64,000 nt of DNA from Fistulifera solaris (taxonomy: Eukaryota > Bacillariophyta > Bacillariophyceae > Naviculales > Stauroneidaceae), in NCBI GenBank assembly GCA_030295235.1, contig AP026124.1, positions 1,364,001-1,428,000 on the forward strand, given 5' to 3'. Shown piece after piece: positions 63,157 to 64,000 of this stretch (within the stretch, counting starts at the first letter, position 1; the number at the start of each line of letters is the position of its first letter). The notes below the pieces were generated by a model, which saw nothing but the letters and a program-made list of their open reading frames with translations, was not told the origin of the DNA and searched no databases. Made by a program: the position numbers and the translations under genes.

Positions 63157-64000
63157 ATGGCAGAGCTTGATGTCGAACGCTTTTTCAAGCGACTTGGGAA
63201 GTTGCATTCCAATTTTTTGAAAAATAAGTGAGTACGGCGCTTGCTTGCATTTGTGCCGTTCCCCACCGCATTGCTGGTTAATCGCCGTGTATCAAGTCTT
63301 GCTGGATATCATCGCTCTTGTGTTTCTAATCCTCTTGTTTAGCTCAACAGTCTGGAATGGCGCAGATTGTCTATTACTACATCGTGGTCCCCTGAATGAT
63401 GACGATCCCTATCAGAAGTCGGGTCTTTTGCATCAATGGCTTTGTGGATACGAACTACCCGATACGATCATTTTGCTGCGCAAAGATGGGAACATGTGGG
63501 TATTGGCGACAAAGAAGAAGTGCGATTTTCTCAAGCCTGCTGCCGATGCAGTCCCTCAAAAGTCACCCATTCGTAGTATTACGTTTCTGCTCCGTAGCAA
63601 GGACGACGCGAACGCGAAAAACTACGACATTCTCTGGAAAGAGCTTTCTGACGCACGCATTAATGGAGACAAACGCAAAATTGGTGCTTTTGTGAAGGAG
63701 AGAGAAGGGAATAAAGAAGGCGGGGGTCTTCTCGGACCGTGGGAGAAGAAACTCTCCGAGATGATCGAATCGGACCCCAGTGACCTCGTTGATATCAGCG
63801 CAGGGGTTGCTTACAGTATGATTGTCAAAGATCCCGATGAGCTAGACTTGATGAAGAAGGCGAGTGTTCTAGCCAATAAGGTGATGAAGCATGGCTATGT
63901 GAAAAGGATGGAAGAAATAATCGATCGTGAAGAGACCATCACGCATGAGACTCTCGCTTCTTATGTCGAGGAAATCATCGAAGATCCTTCAAAGATCTCG
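63157..64000 (+). CDS. SPT16: FACT subunit SPT16, N-terminal part (runs off the window)
   Basis: Exons 63157-63227 and 63343 onward, with a 115-bp intron; open to the window end. It begins MAELDVERFFKRLGKLHSNF and continues NSTVWNGADCLLLHRGP, then LHQWLCGYELPDTIILL, MWVLATKKKCDFL and GGGLLGPWEKKLSEMIESD. The Spt16 N-lobe and the start of the peptidase-like (aminopeptidase P fold, inactive) domain are recognisable, ending with VDISAGVAYSMIVKDPDELD. SPT16 with SSRP1/Pob3 makes FACT, the histone H2A-H2B chaperone of transcription and replication. About 240 residues of a ~1,000-residue protein are present. Confidence 0.93.

Noticed and set aside
1-64000. CRISPR arrays, tRNA or rRNA genes, phage or IS elements
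   Set aside because: No regular spacer array, no clear tRNA cloverleaf (no GGTTCGAATCC-like T-arm noticed), no transposase or integrase frame seen. A tRNAscan or Rfam run would be decisive.

Overview
This is a gene-dense nuclear window from a unicellular eukaryote, most likely a pennate diatom close to Phaeodactylum tricornutum. That is inferred from the mix of universal eukaryotic genes, short GT-AG introns (mostly 37-120 bp, many with a CTAAC/CTGAC-like branch site), compact intergenic spaces, and diatom-typical proteins such as an SPX-only protein and a V-P-E-G-V / P-G-D repeat protein. No prophage, CRISPR array, insertion sequence or operon is visible. About 37 protein genes lie on both strands.

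Layout. 1-6 kb: a divergent cyclophilin and a large Red1/ZFC3H1-like zinc-finger protein, followed by a duplicated hairpin element. 6-14 kb: FAD monooxygenase, PPR protein, truncated haemoglobin, SpoU-type RNA methyltransferase, CMC1. 14-24 kb: a degenerate repeat array, WDR82/Swd2, RPB11, SPX protein, a DHHC-like protein with a DHLC core, a UFD1-UBX fusion, a TLDc protein. 24-35 kb: DPH5, a small PGD-repeat protein, an ANTH protein with a possible signal peptide, AK6, NAA15, an LYR protein, UAP1. 35-48 kb: an LRR protein, PPCDC (CoA synthesis), a VHL-like/HExxH metallopeptidase, importin alpha, CSN2, TMEM53/DUF829, RPA2. 49-64 kb: REEP/Yop1, an ERD2-like receptor, Mpv17, COG1, a DRTGG/BioD-like protein, mitochondrial bL9, NPRL2, and the 5' part of SPT16.

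Most genes are unrelated housekeeping functions: transcription (RPB11, WDR82, SPT16), replication (RPA2), RNA and translation (DPH5, AK6, NAA15, bL9m, PPR, SpoU), secretory and membrane traffic (REEP, ERD2-like, COG1, ANTH), proteostasis (UFD1-UBX, CSN2, cyclophilin), mitochondria (CMC1, LYR, Mpv17), and nutrient sensing (NPRL2, SPX).

Two properties run through the whole window. First, at least 13 genes have their reading frame broken by an apparent single-base gain or loss, almost always in a mononucleotide run. Restoring one base rejoins conserved domains each time. Assembly error is by far the simplest explanation, so the affected genes are annotated here as full-length spans. Second, the intergenic DNA carries several recurrent short families: the 9-mer TACTCCGTA close to start codons, a CACGACTG...CAGTC(A/G)TG palindrome, CCAGAAATTCTGG-type tandem arrays, and GGTACC runs.
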